Origin: Herbaspirillum sp. DW155
GTDB taxonomy: Bacteria; Pseudomonadota; Gammaproteobacteria; Burkholderiales; Burkholderiaceae_D
DNA: 64,000 nucleotides
Direction: 5' to 3'
Assembly: GCF_037076565.1 (NCBI RefSeq)
Contig: NZ_AP029028.1
Span: 2,046,001-2,110,000, forward strand
The translations under genes were made by a program, and so were the position numbers. Every line of letters begins with the position of its first letter. Positions within the stretch are counted from its first letter, which is position 1. The notes beneath the pieces were generated by a model that worked only from the letters and a program-made list of their open reading frames with translations, ran no database searches and was not told the origin of the DNA. Shown in pieces: positions 28,031 through 38,674 of this stretch.

Positions 28031-29457
28031 TGTCTAATACCAAAATCTATCCCGTCATCTTGTCCGGTGGTTCGGGAACCCGCCTGTGGCCGCTCTCCCG
28101 CGCCGCGTATCCCAAGCAGTTCCTGCCTCTGGTGAGTGACCAGACCATGCTGCAGGAAACGGTAGCCCGCGTGGGCTCTTGGGCAGAAGTCCAGGCGCCC
28201 ACCATCGTGTGCGGCAACGAGCACCGCTTCATGATCGCCGAGCAGTTGCGCGAGATCGGCGTGCGTCCGCTGAGCATCATGCTCGAACCCCAGGGCCGCA
28301 ATACCGCGCCTGCCGTGGCTGCTGCCGCTTTGCACCTGCAGCGTCTGGACCCGGAAGCGGTCATGCTTGTGCTTCCGGCGGATCACGTCATCAAGGATGT
28401 GCTGTCCTTCCATGAAGCTGTGCGACGGGCGCTGGCGTCTGTACAGAACGGTGCGCTGGTCACCTTCGGTATCGAACCTACCGGGCCGGAGACGGGATAT
28501 GGCTATATCCTGCGTGGCGCCGCCGATACCGCCGGCAGCGGCAACTACCTGGTCGACAGCTTTGTCGAAAAGCCGGACCTGGCCACCGCTACCGATTTCC
28601 TGAAGAAGGGCGGTTACTACTGGAACAGCGGGATGTTCCTCTTCAAGGCGCGCGATTATCTGGCCGAGCTCGAGGCCCATCGTCCTCTGATTGGCGCTGC
28701 CGTCAAGGAAGCCGTGGCCAAGGCCTACACCGACCTTGATTTCTGCCGGCTCGAAGAGACCGCTTTTGCGGCTTCGCCTTCCGAGTCCATCGATTACGCA
28801 GTGATGGAAAACACTGCGCGTGCCGTGGTGGTGCCCGCCAGCATCGGCTGGAGCGATGTCGGCTCCTGGAGCGCGCTGCATGAAGTTCTGCCGGCCGATG
28901 CCGATGGCAACGTGGTGCGCGGTGACGTGCACCTGAATCAGGTCAAGAACACCTTGGTGCGCGCCGAAAGCCGGATGGTGGCGGTGCTTGGCGTAGAAGA
29001 TCTGGTGGTGGTGGAGACCGACGATGCGGTGCTGGTTGCCAACCGCGAAAAAGTCCAGGAGGTAAAGGCCTTTGTCGACAAGCTCAAGAATGCCAAGCGT
29101 ACCGAACACGTGCATCACAAGCGCGTCTTCCGCCCGTGGGGCAGCTATGAGAGCGTCGACTCCGGTGAGCGCTTCCAGGTCAAGCGCATCATCGTCAAGC
29201 CGGGCGAGAAGCTCTCCCTGCAGATGCATTACCACCGCGCCGAGCATTGGGTGGTGGTCAGCGGCTCGGCCCTGGTCACGCGGGGTGAAGAGGTGACGCT
29301 GCTGAGCGAGAACGAGTCGATCTATCTGCCCATCGGCGTGACCCACCGTCTGGAGAATCCGGGCAAGCTGCCGCTGCATCTGATCGAGGTGCAATCGGGA
29401 AGCTATCTGGGTGAGGATGACATCGTGCGATTTGATGACGTCTACAAGCGCGCCTGA
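28030..29457 (+). CDS. manC: Mannose-1-phosphate guanylyltransferase / mannose-6-phosphate isomerase
   Basis: 475 residues. The pyrophosphorylase signature LSGGSGTRLWPLSR lies at about 10-23, with FVEKPD and YYWNSGMF further on. A C-terminal type II cupin isomerase domain (RPWGSYESVD, PGEKLSLQMHYHRAEHW) follows. It makes GDP-mannose for polysaccharide synthesis. The neighbouring nucleotidyltransferase suggests a second activated sugar or a partly redundant step. Confidence 0.93.
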   Translation: MSNTKIYPVILSGGSGTRLWPLSRAAYPKQFLPLVSDQTMLQETVARVGSWAEVQAPTIVCGNEHRFMIAEQLREIGVRPLSIMLEPQGRNTAPAVAAAALHLQRLDPEAVMLVLPADHVIKDVLSFHEAVRRALASVQNGALVTFGIEPTGPETGYGYILRGAADTAGSGNYLVDSFVEKPDLATATDFLKKGGYYWNSGMFLFKARDYLAELEAHRPLIGAAVKEAVAKAYTDLDFCRLEETAFAASPSESIDYAVMENTARAVVVPASIGWSDVGSWSALHEVLPADADGNVVRGDVHLNQVKNTLVRAESRMVAVLGVEDLVVVETDDAVLVANREKVQEVKAFVDKLKNAKRTEHVHHKRVFRPWGSYESVDSGERFQVKRIIVKPGEKLSLQMHYHRAEHWVVVSGSALVTRGEEVTLLSENESIYLPIGVTHRLENPGKLPLHLIEVQSGSYLGEDDIVRFDDVYKRA

Positions 29458-29509
29458 GGTTGCGTGAGTCCATGAAAAAAGGAGAGCTTCATGCTCTCCT
29501 GCGGCGGTC

Positions 29510-30877
29510 TTAGCCGTTGGCAATGGCCTGATGCGATGGTGCGGCAGCAGCAGTGCGTCGGTCGTTGACGCTGCGCGCATGCAGGGCCACCAGCCGCGCC
29601 GCTAGCGCCGGGGCCCCCTGAATGCAGGCCGGATGCTTCCACGTGCCCTTGACGAAGAGGGTGCGGTCCAGCGCATCAAGGAAATGATCGATGCGCGCGG
29701 ACATCATCTCATCCACACCACCGGCGGCGCGGCCAACGGTAGCATCAAGCTGCACCAGATCCTTGACCACGAAGGCGATCTCGGGTTTTGAGTAGAACGA
29801 CTCACCCAGCACGACTGTCGGCTTCTTGCGGCGGACCGCCTGCAGGCCCACCGACGAGTTGATGACAAAGACCATGGTGGCACGATCCAGCAAGAGTTCG
29901 ATATCGAACTTGCGCAGCCAGATGACGTCCGGATACTTCTGCCGCAGCGCGCTGTAGTCATAGCGGCCGAGATCTTCCGGATGTTCCTTGACGATGATGG
30001 GGTAGTCAGGGCCGCAGGTACGTCGGATGGCGGCATACACGGTCTCGAAGAATTCTTCCACCGAATGTACCAGTTTTGAATTGAGCAGCACCTGGGTATC
30101 GTCATGTACCTGTAGCGGTACGAACGCAAATTGCTCCGGCAGCGTTACGTGATCATTGGGTATCGCGGCGCGCTGGCGCTTGATCTTCCAGGTCTTGATG
30201 CGGCTAAAACCGCGCTGTTCCGGATACTGGGTGTAATAGCCGAGATTGGTGCGGTGGGCCAGTGCAATGCTGGCCAGTTGCGTGCGCGTGAGCGGACGCA
30301 GCAGGAACGACGGGGCGGCGGTCTCGGTCTCGTCCGAAACTGTCTGCGCTTGCGCCAGAACGGCATCATAGTCCAGCAGAGCCAGCGTGGCCGAGGCGTT
30401 CACACCAGCCAGGTCGGCTTGCAGCGTATTGGCGAAGTAACCGTTCTCCAGATAGACCACGGGAATGCCGTGGCGTCGCGACAGGGTGGTGATGACCTGG
30501 CCGATATGGTCCTGTCCATTCCAGACTACGAACAGATCGGGTTGCTCGTTTTCGATAAATCGACGAACGTAGCGCGCCACGGTATTGACACGGCCATGCC
30601 ACTCGCCGATGCTGCCGCCGTGCTTGGTCTGCATGAATCCGACCATGGCTTGCACTTCATCTTGTGTAAAGACGGTCTCGGCCAACTGGGCCGTGCCATC
30701 GAGCGTCTCCAGGTTGCGCGGATAAAGCTGGTCGGTATTCTTGGCCAACAGCTTGTGATCGTGAGGCAGGAAATTCAGGTAGCGGACCTGATGGCCGTGA
30801 CGTTTTTCCAGGCAGTTGCCGGTGCTGAGCATGAGCGGCACGAACATGTCGGCCAGGACGAAGATGGCGATTTTCAT
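29510..30877 (-). CDS. Capsule polysaccharide biosynthesis protein (KpsS/LipB-like)
   Basis: 455 residues. It has a Rossmann-like N-terminus (MKIAIFVLADMFVPLM), a central VVYLENGYF motif and a C-terminal block PIIVKEHPEDLGRYDYSAL...INSSVGLQAVRRKKPTVVLG. This HP..D / NSS.G pattern is typical of the Capsule_synth (KpsC/KpsS) KDO-transferase-like family. It probably adds KDO or another linker sugar, which fits the adjacent KDO synthesis genes. It is last in the reverse-strand capsule operon. Confidence 0.78.
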   Translation of the reverse strand: MKIAIFVLADMFVPLMLSTGNCLEKRHGHQVRYLNFLPHDHKLLAKNTDQLYPRNLETLDGTAQLAETVFTQDEVQAMVGFMQTKHGGSIGEWHGRVNTVARYVRRFIENEQPDLFVVWNGQDHIGQVITTLSRRHGIPVVYLENGYFANTLQADLAGVNASATLALLDYDAVLAQAQTVSDETETAAPSFLLRPLTRTQLASIALAHRTNLGYYTQYPEQRGFSRIKTWKIKRQRAAIPNDHVTLPEQFAFVPLQVHDDTQVLLNSKLVHSVEEFFETVYAAIRRTCGPDYPIIVKEHPEDLGRYDYSALRQKYPDVIWLRKFDIELLLDRATMVFVINSSVGLQAVRRKKPTVVLGESFYSKPEIAFVVKDLVQLDATVGRAAGGVDEMMSARIDHFLDALDRTLFVKGTWKHPACIQGAPALAARLVALHARSVNDRRTAAAAPSHQAIANG

Positions 30878-30902
30878 GGTAGGCATCCGTTCGCAGTAAG
30901 GG

Positions 30903-32333
30903 TCATTTCTTGATTCGTTTGAAGGCCAGGCGGAAGAATTCCTTGGCCGCAGCGCGCTGGAACAGGGCCACGGTCAACACCCAGAACAGCAGGCCGATAC
31001 CGGTCAGCAGCGCGAAGAGCAGGGTTCCTGTGGCCGCAATGCGGTCCCGGCACAGCAGGATGCAGAACATCATCCCCACACTGGAAAGCAACGAGGGCAA
31101 CAGCGCCGACAGGAATTGCTTCAGTCCCACACCGATGAGCCGGCAGGCAAAATGGAAGGTCGGGAAGGCCATGATGACCGACACCGCCAGATAAGCCATG
31201 GCCAGCCCCTGTGCGCCACCCTGTCGCGCACCCAGCACATAGGCCAGCACGTAAAGCGGGGTGCCGACCAGCGACAGGCGCAGCATCCATCCGGTCTTGC
31301 CCAATGCCATGAAGACCGGCGCGGCCACGCTGGTGATGACTTGCAGATAGCCCACCAATCCCAGGAACAGCAGGATGTCTCCGACCAGCGACCACTTCGG
31401 TCCGAGGAAGACCGCCACGAACAGATCCGACAGGCTGGCCACCCCGAACATCATCGGTGCCGCTACGAAGGAGATCAGGCTTAGCGAGCGAAGTGCCAGG
31501 CTGGAGAGGTAGGCCTGGTCATCCTGGCGGCGGCTCATCACTGGAAACAGCGAGCGCACGGCCACCCACGAGATGTTCTGCACCGGGAACAGCATCAGCT
31601 TGTAGGCCAGCGAATAATTGCCGAGGATGGTGGCGCCCAGCATCTTGCCGACGACGAAACTGTCGGCATTGCGGAACACATAGGCGGCCATCTGGTTGCC
31701 CGCCATGGCGCCACTGAAGGAGAAGACGCTGCGCACCGAAGCGCGGTCGAAGATCATCTTTGGCCGCCAGGGAGAATAGCGCCACAGCAGCAGCGTAGTG
31801 CAAGCCGCCGTCATGACCGCCTGCGCCGTCAGACTCCATACGCCCGCGCCACGGAACGCCATGACCAGCGCAATGGCCAACGCCAGCAAGGAGGCTGCCG
31901 ATTCGATGCCGGCGATGAGACGAAAGCGCGATACCCGCTCTATGAGTGCCTGGTGCACCATGGAACTGGCGGCAATCGGGAAGGTAATCGCCAGTACCCA
32001 CAGCACATGCTTCAGACGCGGTTCATGGAAGGTGGCCGCCATGAACGGCGCGGCTACCCAGAGCATGAGCATGAGCACCAGGCCGCCGATCATGTTGAGC
32101 CAGAAGACCGAGGAACTGTCGTTCTCGTGCAGCTCCGCCTTCTGGATGATGGCAGCTGCCGTGCCCATGTCGCGCAGGATGAAGGCCAGGTTGGTTGCAA
32201 TGCCGGCCATGGCCATCAAGCCATATTCGGACGGCGGTATAAGACGCGTCAACACGAACATGTTGACGAGCTGCGAACCTATCTTGACGAACTGGGTGAC
32301 CGCAATCCAGCGGACGTTGGATGCTGCACTCAT
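30903..32333 (-). CDS. Oligosaccharide flippase (Wzx/MOP superfamily)
   Basis: 476 residues with about 12-14 membrane helices. The N-terminus VTQFVKIGSQLVNMFVLTRLIPPSEYGLMAMAG is the Polysacc_synt_3 signature. It moves lipid-linked repeat units across the inner membrane. Its stop lies 25 bp before the Kps-like gene on the same strand, consistent with one operon. Confidence 0.88.
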   Translation of the reverse strand: MSAASNVRWIAVTQFVKIGSQLVNMFVLTRLIPPSEYGLMAMAGIATNLAFILRDMGTAAAIIQKAELHENDSSSVFWLNMIGGLVLMLMLWVAAPFMAATFHEPRLKHVLWVLAITFPIAASSMVHQALIERVSRFRLIAGIESAASLLALAIALVMAFRGAGVWSLTAQAVMTAACTTLLLWRYSPWRPKMIFDRASVRSVFSFSGAMAGNQMAAYVFRNADSFVVGKMLGATILGNYSLAYKLMLFPVQNISWVAVRSLFPVMSRRQDDQAYLSSLALRSLSLISFVAAPMMFGVASLSDLFVAVFLGPKWSLVGDILLFLGLVGYLQVITSVAAPVFMALGKTGWMLRLSLVGTPLYVLAYVLGARQGGAQGLAMAYLAVSVIMAFPTFHFACRLIGVGLKQFLSALLPSLLSSVGMMFCILLCRDRIAATGTLLFALLTGIGLLFWVLTVALFQRAAAKEFFRLAFKRIKK

Positions 32334-32418
32334 GCTGACGCTTGCTTGCGGTCACGGCAGGGCGCAGCAGCTCCTGCATCCGGCACAGTGGAGCTGGCGT
32401 TGATGTGCGCCCCCATGC

Positions 32419-33348
<930 letters not shown>

Positions 33349-34296
33349 TTACAGTCGCTTTGCATCCAGCAGCTTGAGTACGCCCACCACATGCTGCTGC
33401 GCATTGAGCGCCACCAGGGCGGTGATGTTCAGTTCCAGCATCTTGGCTTCGGCGTCGACGAACATTTCGTCTTCGGCGACGGTCTTGGGCGAGGTGTTCA
33501 TCAGGTCGGCGGCAGTGATGTGATAGATGTCCTTGCGGGCCGCCAGGGCGCGACGCAGGTCACCGTCGGTAATGACGCCGCACAGCTTCTGGCGGTTGCC
33601 GTCGGCGCTGACCAGGGCCATGCCCAGGCCGCCTTCGGTCATCTGGCCGATGACGTCGATGATCGGGGTATCGCGCATCACCCAGGGGACCTGGGTATGC
33701 ATCACATCCTTGACGCGGGTCAGCAGGCGCTTGCCCAGGCTGCCGCCAGGGTGGAAGCGGGCGAAGTCGTTGGGCTTGAAATCGCGCTTTTCAATCAGCG
33801 CCACTGCCAGCGCATCGCCCATGACCAGGGTGGCGGTGGTCGAAGTGGTGGGCGCCAGGTTGTTCGGGCAGGCTTCACGCACCACCGAGACATCCAGTAC
33901 GACGTCGGCATTCTTGCCCAGCGTGGAATTGCGCTTGCCGACCAGGGCGATGATGCGCAGACCGAAGTGGCGCAATGACGGGATCAGGCGGATGACTTCT
34001 TCGGTTTCGCCGCTGTAGGAGATCAGGATGGCCGTATCGGCCTCAGTGAACATGCCGAGGTCGCCGTGATAGGCCTCGCCCGGATGCACGAAGAACGAGG
34101 AGGTGCCGGTGGAGGCGAGGGTGGCGGCGATCTTGCTGCCGATGATGCCGGACTTGCCCATGCCGGAGACGATCACGCGGCCGCGGGTGGTGTACATCAG
34201 TTCGACTGCCTGCTCGAATTCCTCGGCCAGGCGTTCGGCGATCATGTTCAAGGCTTGCGCCTGTTCCCGGAAGACCCGGATACCGGTTGTTCTCAT
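33349..34296 (-). CDS. kpsF: Arabinose-5-phosphate isomerase (KpsF/KdsD family)
   Basis: 315 residues. An SIS domain (about 30-170: SGMGKSGIIGSKIAATLASTG, ILISYSGETEEV) is followed by two CBS repeats (about 200-315). It converts ribulose-5-phosphate to arabinose-5-phosphate, the substrate of KdsA, encoded next. It is in one operon with kdsBC upstream and kdsA downstream. Confidence 0.93.
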   Translation of the reverse strand: MRTTGIRVFREQAQALNMIAERLAEEFEQAVELMYTTRGRVIVSGMGKSGIIGSKIAATLASTGTSSFFVHPGEAYHGDLGMFTEADTAILISYSGETEEVIRLIPSLRHFGLRIIALVGKRNSTLGKNADVVLDVSVVREACPNNLAPTTSTTATLVMGDALAVALIEKRDFKPNDFARFHPGGSLGKRLLTRVKDVMHTQVPWVMRDTPIIDVIGQMTEGGLGMALVSADGNRQKLCGVITDGDLRRALAARKDIYHITAADLMNTSPKTVAEDEMFVDAEAKMLELNITALVALNAQQHVVGVLKLLDAKRL

Positions 34297-34333
34297 GCTG
34301 TTCTCACTTGAGTCACTTGTTGGATAAGGGAGG

Positions 34334-35614
34334 TCACTGGGTCATGCGGCTCATGGCCTGGGCATAACCGGCAACGCTGTCATAGATGGCAGAACGGTTC
34401 TGTGCGTTCAATACGCTATCGGAAAATTCGCGGAAGGCGCCATGTCCGCCGGCCTTGGCCAGCACCACGCGCGCGTGCTGCTTGACGTAATCCGGCGCGT
34501 CCCCCACGGCGACCGGCCAGCCGCAGGCGGCAAAGCCGGGCAGGTCGATGCTGTCGTCACCGATCATGGCGGTGGCGTCGGGAGCGACTTCGTAATGGGC
34601 CATGATGGCGCGACAGGCCGCGGCCTTGTCCTTGGCGCCGAGGTGGAAGACGGTGATGCCCAGGTCGGCCAGGCGGCGGCGCAGCGTGGCCGAGTCGCGC
34701 CCGGAAATGACGGCTACGTTCACGCCGGCTTCCTGCAGCATCTTGATGCCCATGCCGTCGCGCACGTGGAAGCGCTTCAGGCATTCACCGCTGTCGTCGT
34801 ACCAGATGCCGCCATCGGTGAGCACGCCATCGATGTCGGTGATGACCAGTTTCACGTCAGCCAGACTGCCGGCATCCAGTGCCGGGTCGGGCAGGCCGGA
34901 CATCAGTGCGCGTACGCGCTCCAGGCAAGCCGGCGTATCGACGCCGGGTGCGGCGTGATCGACTTCGATCACGCGGATCTGCCAGCCGGCATCCATGATG
35001 CGCAGCTGTTCCAGCATCTCGGCGCCTTCCAGTTCGCTGGGCGGCAATCCGGGAAAGGCGGCCAGCAGTTCGTCACGATAGGCATAGACGCCGATGTGCT
35101 TGAAATAGCGGGTCTTGCCGGTGGATTCGCGCTCGAAGGGGATGCGTGCGCGGCTGAAGTACAGGGCGTCACCGGCGCGGTTGCGTACCACCTTGACGGT
35201 GTTGGGATTGTCCGCCTCGGCTGCGGTAATCGGGTGACACAGCGTGCCCGCTTGTACCTGCGGCGCCGCCAGCATGGCCTGCAGCAGCCTGCGCAGATGC
35301 TCCGGATTGACCAGCGGCTCGTCGCCCTGCACGTTGAGATAGAGGTCGGCCGGGTGATGTTGCATCACTTCGCGCAGACGGTCGGTCCCGGAAGGGTGGT
35401 CCGGCGAGGTCAGCAGGGCCTTGCCGCCGAAGGCGGTGACGGCAGCGACGATGCGCTCATCGTCGGTAGCGACCACCACGTCGGCGAGCTCTTCCAGACC
35501 TTTTACGCGCTCGTAGACGTGCTGGATCATGGGTTTGCCCAGGATGTCAGCCAGCGGCTTGCCTGGCAGGCGGCTGGAGCCGAAACGGGCGGGAATGACG
35601 GCGATACAGCGCAT
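34334..35614 (-). CDS. kdsB: Bifunctional KDO cytidylyltransferase / KDO-8-P phosphatase (KdsB-KdsC fusion)
   Basis: 426 residues. The first ~250 are KdsB (AVIPARFGSSRLPGKPL, DHPSGTDRLREV, LNVQGDEPLVNP, RYFKHIGVYAYR). The last ~165 are the HAD phosphatase KdsC (LVITDIDGVLTDGGIWYDD, FHVRDGMGIKML, AMIGDDSIDLPG). One chain thus performs the two final steps before KDO transfer. In most genomes these are separate genes. The ATG at 35614 has GAGG 6 nt upstream. Confidence 0.93.
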   Translation of the reverse strand: MRCIAVIPARFGSSRLPGKPLADILGKPMIQHVYERVKGLEELADVVVATDDERIVAAVTAFGGKALLTSPDHPSGTDRLREVMQHHPADLYLNVQGDEPLVNPEHLRRLLQAMLAAPQVQAGTLCHPITAAEADNPNTVKVVRNRAGDALYFSRARIPFERESTGKTRYFKHIGVYAYRDELLAAFPGLPPSELEGAEMLEQLRIMDAGWQIRVIEVDHAAPGVDTPACLERVRALMSGLPDPALDAGSLADVKLVITDIDGVLTDGGIWYDDSGECLKRFHVRDGMGIKMLQEAGVNVAVISGRDSATLRRRLADLGITVFHLGAKDKAAACRAIMAHYEVAPDATAMIGDDSIDLPGFAACGWPVAVGDAPDYVKQHARVVLAKAGGHGAFREFSDSVLNAQNRSAIYDSVAGYAQAMSRMTQ

Positions 35615-36307
35615 GCCGGGCCTCATGCACGAATGGCGGCGGGGCAGGGCTTGCTTCCCTGCATCGCGGCGATGGTGTCGTCATTGGCTTGCTGCGTGCC
35701 AGAGCGGCAAGAGGAGTTTCGGATGCTGGAAGTCTCGGGCCTGCTCGATACCGTGGTCATGGAAGCGCTTTCAGATGAGAGGGATGGATCCATTCAGAAG
35801 CACCGGCCGCCGGTGCCAACATGCCAACCGCTGGCGGCGACCGCCCGGCATCGATTCCATTGTTGAGGTCCCTGCCAACACGGCGGCCGCACTGACAGAA
35901 GCTTGGGTTCCCCCTGCATCGCTCTCTGGTCCGGCATGTCGGCATTTGCTTTTATCATGAATCGAAGTCGGATCCGCTTCCCCCGGCCGTCGAACCGGCA
36001 CTGCCGTGAGGAAGTGTGATGCTTCTTGAAGCCAGCCCGACCGGATCGGATGCGGGGGGAAACTTCCGGGCTGTTTTGCCGATTGGAAATTTTTCGCGGC
36101 ATTTAATCGCAGTTGCTGGCTTGTTCGGCAAATTTATCATATTGTTGCGCTGCACAGTCGCCTTTTTCATGCAAAACATCTGCTGAAACATGGCAAACTT
36201 TTTGTTATCAAGGTGTGAACTTTTCTTCCTCTTTGATGACAAGACGGCAAGATCGCAGCGGATGCTGATAGAAGGTTCATGAATGACCGATTTTGAAAGG
36301 AATATTG
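35615..36307. other. Divergent intergenic region
   Basis: 693 bp between kdsBC (reverse) and an acetyltransferase (forward). The half nearest the acetyltransferase is AT-rich. No frame here has convincing coding character; promoters for both units must lie within it. Confidence 0.4.
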
Positions 36308-36835
36308 ATGTCGCAGGACCCTGACTGGCTGGCTGACCTGGCGCGCTACAACCTGCGCCGTCCGTTCTTGAAGGAGCAATCGATCTGGGCCCTCTGGGTC
36401 TATCGCTGGGGGCGGCGTATCGAGGCGCGTCCGGCGGGTCTGGTGCGCAAGCTGCAGAACGCAGTGTATTGGCCTGTATTTCGCCTCACTGAGACGGCCT
36501 TCGGGATCAGCCTGCCACGCGGCGCGAAGATCGGCCCGGGGCTGAGGATCTGGCACTTCGGCAATATCTTCATCAATGAACAGGCGGTCATCGGCGCGCG
36601 CTGCACGCTGCGTCAGGGCGTGACCATCGGCAACCGACATCCGGACGGCCCTTCGCCCGTCATCGGCGATGATGTCGAATTCGGTGCTTATGCCCAAGTG
36701 CTGGGTGGTGTGCGGCTGGGGGACGGCTGCAAGGTGGGTGCCATGTCGGTCGTGCTGCACGATGTGCCGGCAGGGGCTACCGTCGTAGGCGCGCCTGCAC
36801 GGGTTGTTTCTGCCGGCGCACCCGATCCGCAGTAA
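36308..36835 (+). CDS. Serine O-acetyltransferase-like hexapeptide transferase
   Basis: 175 residues. The C-terminal left-handed beta-helix (about 85-165: GAKIGPGLRIWHFGNIFINEQAVIGARCTLRQGVTIGNR) carries the LbH_SAT pattern with a catalytic-type His in IWHFGN. It is shorter than CysE and lies next to polysaccharide genes, so a sugar O-acetyltransferase role is more likely than cysteine synthesis. AAAGGA lies 7 nt before the ATG. Confidence 0.8.
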   Translation: MSQDPDWLADLARYNLRRPFLKEQSIWALWVYRWGRRIEARPAGLVRKLQNAVYWPVFRLTETAFGISLPRGAKIGPGLRIWHFGNIFINEQAVIGARCTLRQGVTIGNRHPDGPSPVIGDDVEFGAYAQVLGGVRLGDGCKVGAMSVVLHDVPAGATVVGAPARVVSAGAPDPQ

Positions 36836-36856
36836 GCGCTGCAGTACTCTCCCAAG

Positions 36857-36890
36857 GCATCAGGGGCGCCGTGGCGCCCCTGATGCTTTT
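36857..36890 (+). terminator. Terminator of the acetyltransferase gene
   Basis: GCATCAGGGGCGCC (36857-36870) pairs with GGCGCCCCTGATGC (36873-36886), followed by TTTT. Confidence 0.88.
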
Positions 36891-36906
36891 CTGATCCCGC
36901 TTTACG

Positions 36907-36935
36907 AAAAAACGCCCGACTTGTCGGGCATTTTT
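36907..36935. terminator. Bidirectional terminator
   Basis: A-tract, GCCCGAC / GTCGGGC stem, then a T-tract. It can serve both the forward acetyltransferase and the reverse PEP-CTERM gene that ends at 36963. Confidence 0.8.
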
Positions 36936-36962
36936 CATAAGGATTGCTCCCGTGCCGGCTGA

Positions 36963-37508
36963 TCAGGCAGCAGCCATGCCGGTCGGCAGAGCCGACGCGT
37001 TCTTTTCGTTGCGGCGACGGCGCAGAGCCATCATGCCCACGAAGGCCAGACCGCCCAACATCATGGCGGTGGTCGAGGCTTCCGGTACGGAAGAGGTCAG
37101 GGTCAGCAAGCCGCTATAGGGGCCCTTGCCGGTAACCACCAGTTCATAGTTGCCCACGGTGAGGCGGCTGGTGTCGATCGCGTAAGTGGTGACGGTCTTG
37201 TTGCCAAGGGTATTGCTGAGTACGGTGCTGCTAACGGTAGTGTGGTTTGTCAGATCATTGAGAACAAAGGTCTTCACGCCACCGTTGGTGGAGGTGACGA
37301 AGCTGGCAGTAACCGTGGCGGAAAGATCGCTCAGGCTGGTGATGGAGAAATTGTAGGTGTCATTGAAGGGGTGGCTCAAAGCGTAGCTGGCCACACCGAA
37401 GGTGGCGCCCCCCGAACTGACGTCCAGATTGAAGGTGGCGGCGTTGGCTGCACCGCCAGCCAGGGCAAGTGCCAAAGTGATGGCAGAAGTTGCGAGAAGC
37501 TTTTTCAT
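36963..37508 (-). CDS. FxDxF-type PEP-CTERM sorting protein
   Basis: 181 residues. A signal peptide ends near ANA/ATF. A beta-rich domain carries an F-N-D-T-Y element (48-52) like the FxDxF family. The PEP-CTERM signal is VPEAS (141-145), a hydrophobic helix and RRRR (163-166). Exosortase recognises this signal, and the XrtB-EpsI fusion in the same region is the expected processing enzyme. The chain continues 15 residues past the Arg cluster, more than is usual. Confidence 0.9.
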   Translation of the reverse strand: MKKLLATSAITLALALAGGAANAATFNLDVSSGGATFGVASYALSHPFNDTYNFSITSLSDLSATVTASFVTSTNGGVKTFVLNDLTNHTTVSSTVLSNTLGNKTVTTYAIDTSRLTVGNYELVVTGKGPYSGLLTLTSSVPEASTTAMMLGGLAFVGMMALRRRRNEKNASALPTGMAAA

Positions 37509-38674
37509 GGGATCAATCCTTAAAGTTTAAGACTATTTATGAAGAGGATTGCGCGTGGCGCTTTCCATTCCAAAACCAAATCAACTCACTTTGATGCCGG
37601 ATTGCCCTGCGACTTTACCCCCTTGTCCCAGTCAATCTTCTTATTGTCAGAAGCGCAAAAAAAGTGCCGCTGTCTCCTGATTTCCTTACATCTGTAACAA
37701 ACCATGTGTTGATGTCGGAACTATAACATTTTGGTTCGCGTACAAGCAATAGAAAATGAAGAAAAAACGCCAACTTTCTGTTTTTCGTAACCGGCTGGAA
37801 ACCCGCTACAGGCAAGGATTTCACTAATTTCTATGGGGCACTATTGATGAGTAATGCACTGCGGAAATGAACTGATCCGTATGGAAATAAAATTGTCGAA
37901 TTAATAATGGGTGTGCTCGCATTTTATTGTGTAAAAATTAACTGAATGGCGCTATCTCTCTTCGATATCACTTGGAGGGTAAGGCGCTTATTTACATCTT
38001 TGCGCGCTGAGATTTGATTCCCGCTTGAAAGGTTTTGTTGTGGGCAACTCGCATTTTGTTTTGGTGGCTGTGCGTGCAAGGGATGCTGTATATGAAGTGC
38101 CTTGCGCCAACTTTCTCATGAGGTTGAAAGATAAGCACGGAGCCTCGGCAGGCATGTGAAGAGAAGGGGGGCTTGGATGAGTCTGTGTGAAAAGAAAATT
38201 CTGCTCCAGCGTCTCCAAGGGGTTTTAATTTGTTGAATATTTATTATGATGTGCTTGAATGGCGCGGTATGAAAAAAGGATCTTTTAGGCAATGATGCTT
38301 GGCGTTAATTGAAATAGGCTGCATGATATTGCATTTTAGCTATATTTCCGAAATCAAAAACATTGACCGGCAGTAAGGACTATGGCGTTCGTTCCGGTGC
38401 GTTTGAGCGGGGGCTCGGACCCACCGGTTCACCTTGGGGGAGGTGGGGCTGATTGACGAGCTCCCAGCCTGCGAGAAATCCCATTTATTTTTTCGACGGC
38501 TGCTGATATGCCGCTGTCGCGTTGTGCTGCCTCCTTGCAGTAGAGGCGCAAGGTATCCGGGTTTCGCATCGGACGCGCTTTTCAGTGTTGCCAAAGCAAT
38601 TCGTTCTTTTGAGCGGTGTTCGCGCAGAGCGGTCTTCGCGGACTCCAGTACGGGGTGTCAATTGGGGGATAAAA
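37509..38674. other. Long AT-rich intergenic region
   Basis: 1166 bp without a supported gene, AT-richer than its surroundings. Short frames on both strands lack ribosome sites and coding character. It separates the divergent PEP-CTERM and acyltransferase genes and could hold regulatory sites or a decayed gene; nothing specific is recognised. Confidence 0.4.

Noticed and set aside
36167-36760. 197-codon frame antisense to the acetyltransferase
   Set aside because: It is a shadow of the forward gene with recognised hexapeptide repeats.
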